31,408 nt of DNA from Anoxynatronum sp033549305 (GTDB lineage Bacteria; Bacillota; Clostridia; Peptostreptococcales; Tindalliaceae). Below are positions 31,384 through 31,408 of this stretch, in pieces. Where the stretch lies: positions 1-31,408 of the forward strand of contig JAWSUV010000020.1 of NCBI GenBank assembly GCA_033549305.1, in the 5' to 3' direction. Under the pieces are notes generated by a model. It did not search any database and had not been told where the DNA came from. It worked only from the letters and a program-made list of their open reading frames with translations. Every line of letters begins with the position of its first letter. Position 1 is the stretch's first letter. The translations under genes and the position numbers were made by a program.

Positions 31384-31408
31384 ATGACCATATCTGAGCA
31401 ATACCAGG
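31384..31408 (+). CDS. Start of a further gene, cut by the window end
   Basis: ATG 31384 lies five bases after GGAGGTG (31372-31378) and opens MTISEQYQ. Only eight codons are visible, so the product cannot be named. It is probably co-transcribed with the preceding PLP enzyme. Confidence 0.55.

Noticed and set aside
1..31408. tRNA, rRNA, CRISPR array, replication origin or phage attachment site
   Set aside because: Reading through the window showed no cloverleaf, no regularly spaced short repeats and no integrase or att-like direct repeat pair.

Overview
The window looks like a chromosomal segment of an anaerobic, Gram-positive Clostridia-type Firmicute. The basis is strong GGAGG ribosome-binding sites, sigma-A type promoters with 17-bp spacers, intrinsic terminators, lipobox lipoproteins, copper-amine-oxidase-type stalk domains, a YkoEDC-type ECF transporter, and tungstate/molybdate handling. 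Base composition is moderately GC-rich, except for a more AT-rich accessory patch around 24.75-26.0 kb. No tRNA, rRNA or CRISPR array was seen.

Left third (1-9.5 kb): a truncated YkoE-like ECF substrate component carrying a sulfite-oxidase-fold (SUOX-like) tail is followed by a fused double ATPase, an EcfT permease, a lipoprotein and a second protein with related SUOX-like domains, and a kinase-like protein. Next comes tungstate uptake: tupA and tupC, with no tupB permease between them. Convergent to these is a MOT1-type molybdate/tungstate transporter followed by a Mop molybdate-binding protein. tupA and the MOT1 gene each have a leader RNA with the same conserved core, a covarying helix and a downstream intrinsic terminator. 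They look like Moco/Tuco-type riboswitches sensing Mo/W cofactor status.

Middle (9.5-14.5 kb): an unassigned intergenic stretch that folds into three hairpins plus a terminator (candidate small RNA), a secreted stalk-domain protein, a solitary RAYT/Y1-transposase-like protein whose first catalytic histidine is replaced, a frameshifted thioredoxin reductase with an overlapping two-domain disulfide oxidoreductase, and a membrane-anchored protein with two recently duplicated FMN-binding domains. An approximately 80-bp sequence is shared between the tupA leader and the region upstream of the FMN-binding gene.

Arsenic island (14.5-19.7 kb): arsR, acr3, a tandem universal stress protein, a broken arsA fragment, then a MarR regulator with repeated operator-like boxes, an ArsP-like permease starting at CTG, and a very cysteine-rich DUF2703 protein. 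These probably act together in export and sensing of inorganic and possibly organic arsenicals.

Right third (19.7-31.4 kb): gene debris (HAD, stalk-domain, Fpg-type, RibD-type and formylglycine-generating-enzyme-type fragments and an IS1182-like remnant) is interspersed with intact genes. These are a YdeI/DUF1905 protein, a CaiB/BaiF CoA-transferase, a DUF3795 protein, a RibD-type reductase, a TetR regulator divergent from a rifampin-phosphotransferase-like enzyme and an MFS exporter, and a D-threonine-aldolase/D-serine-dehydratase-like PLP enzyme. The TetR/phosphotransferase/MFS group looks like an antibiotic-resistance cassette.
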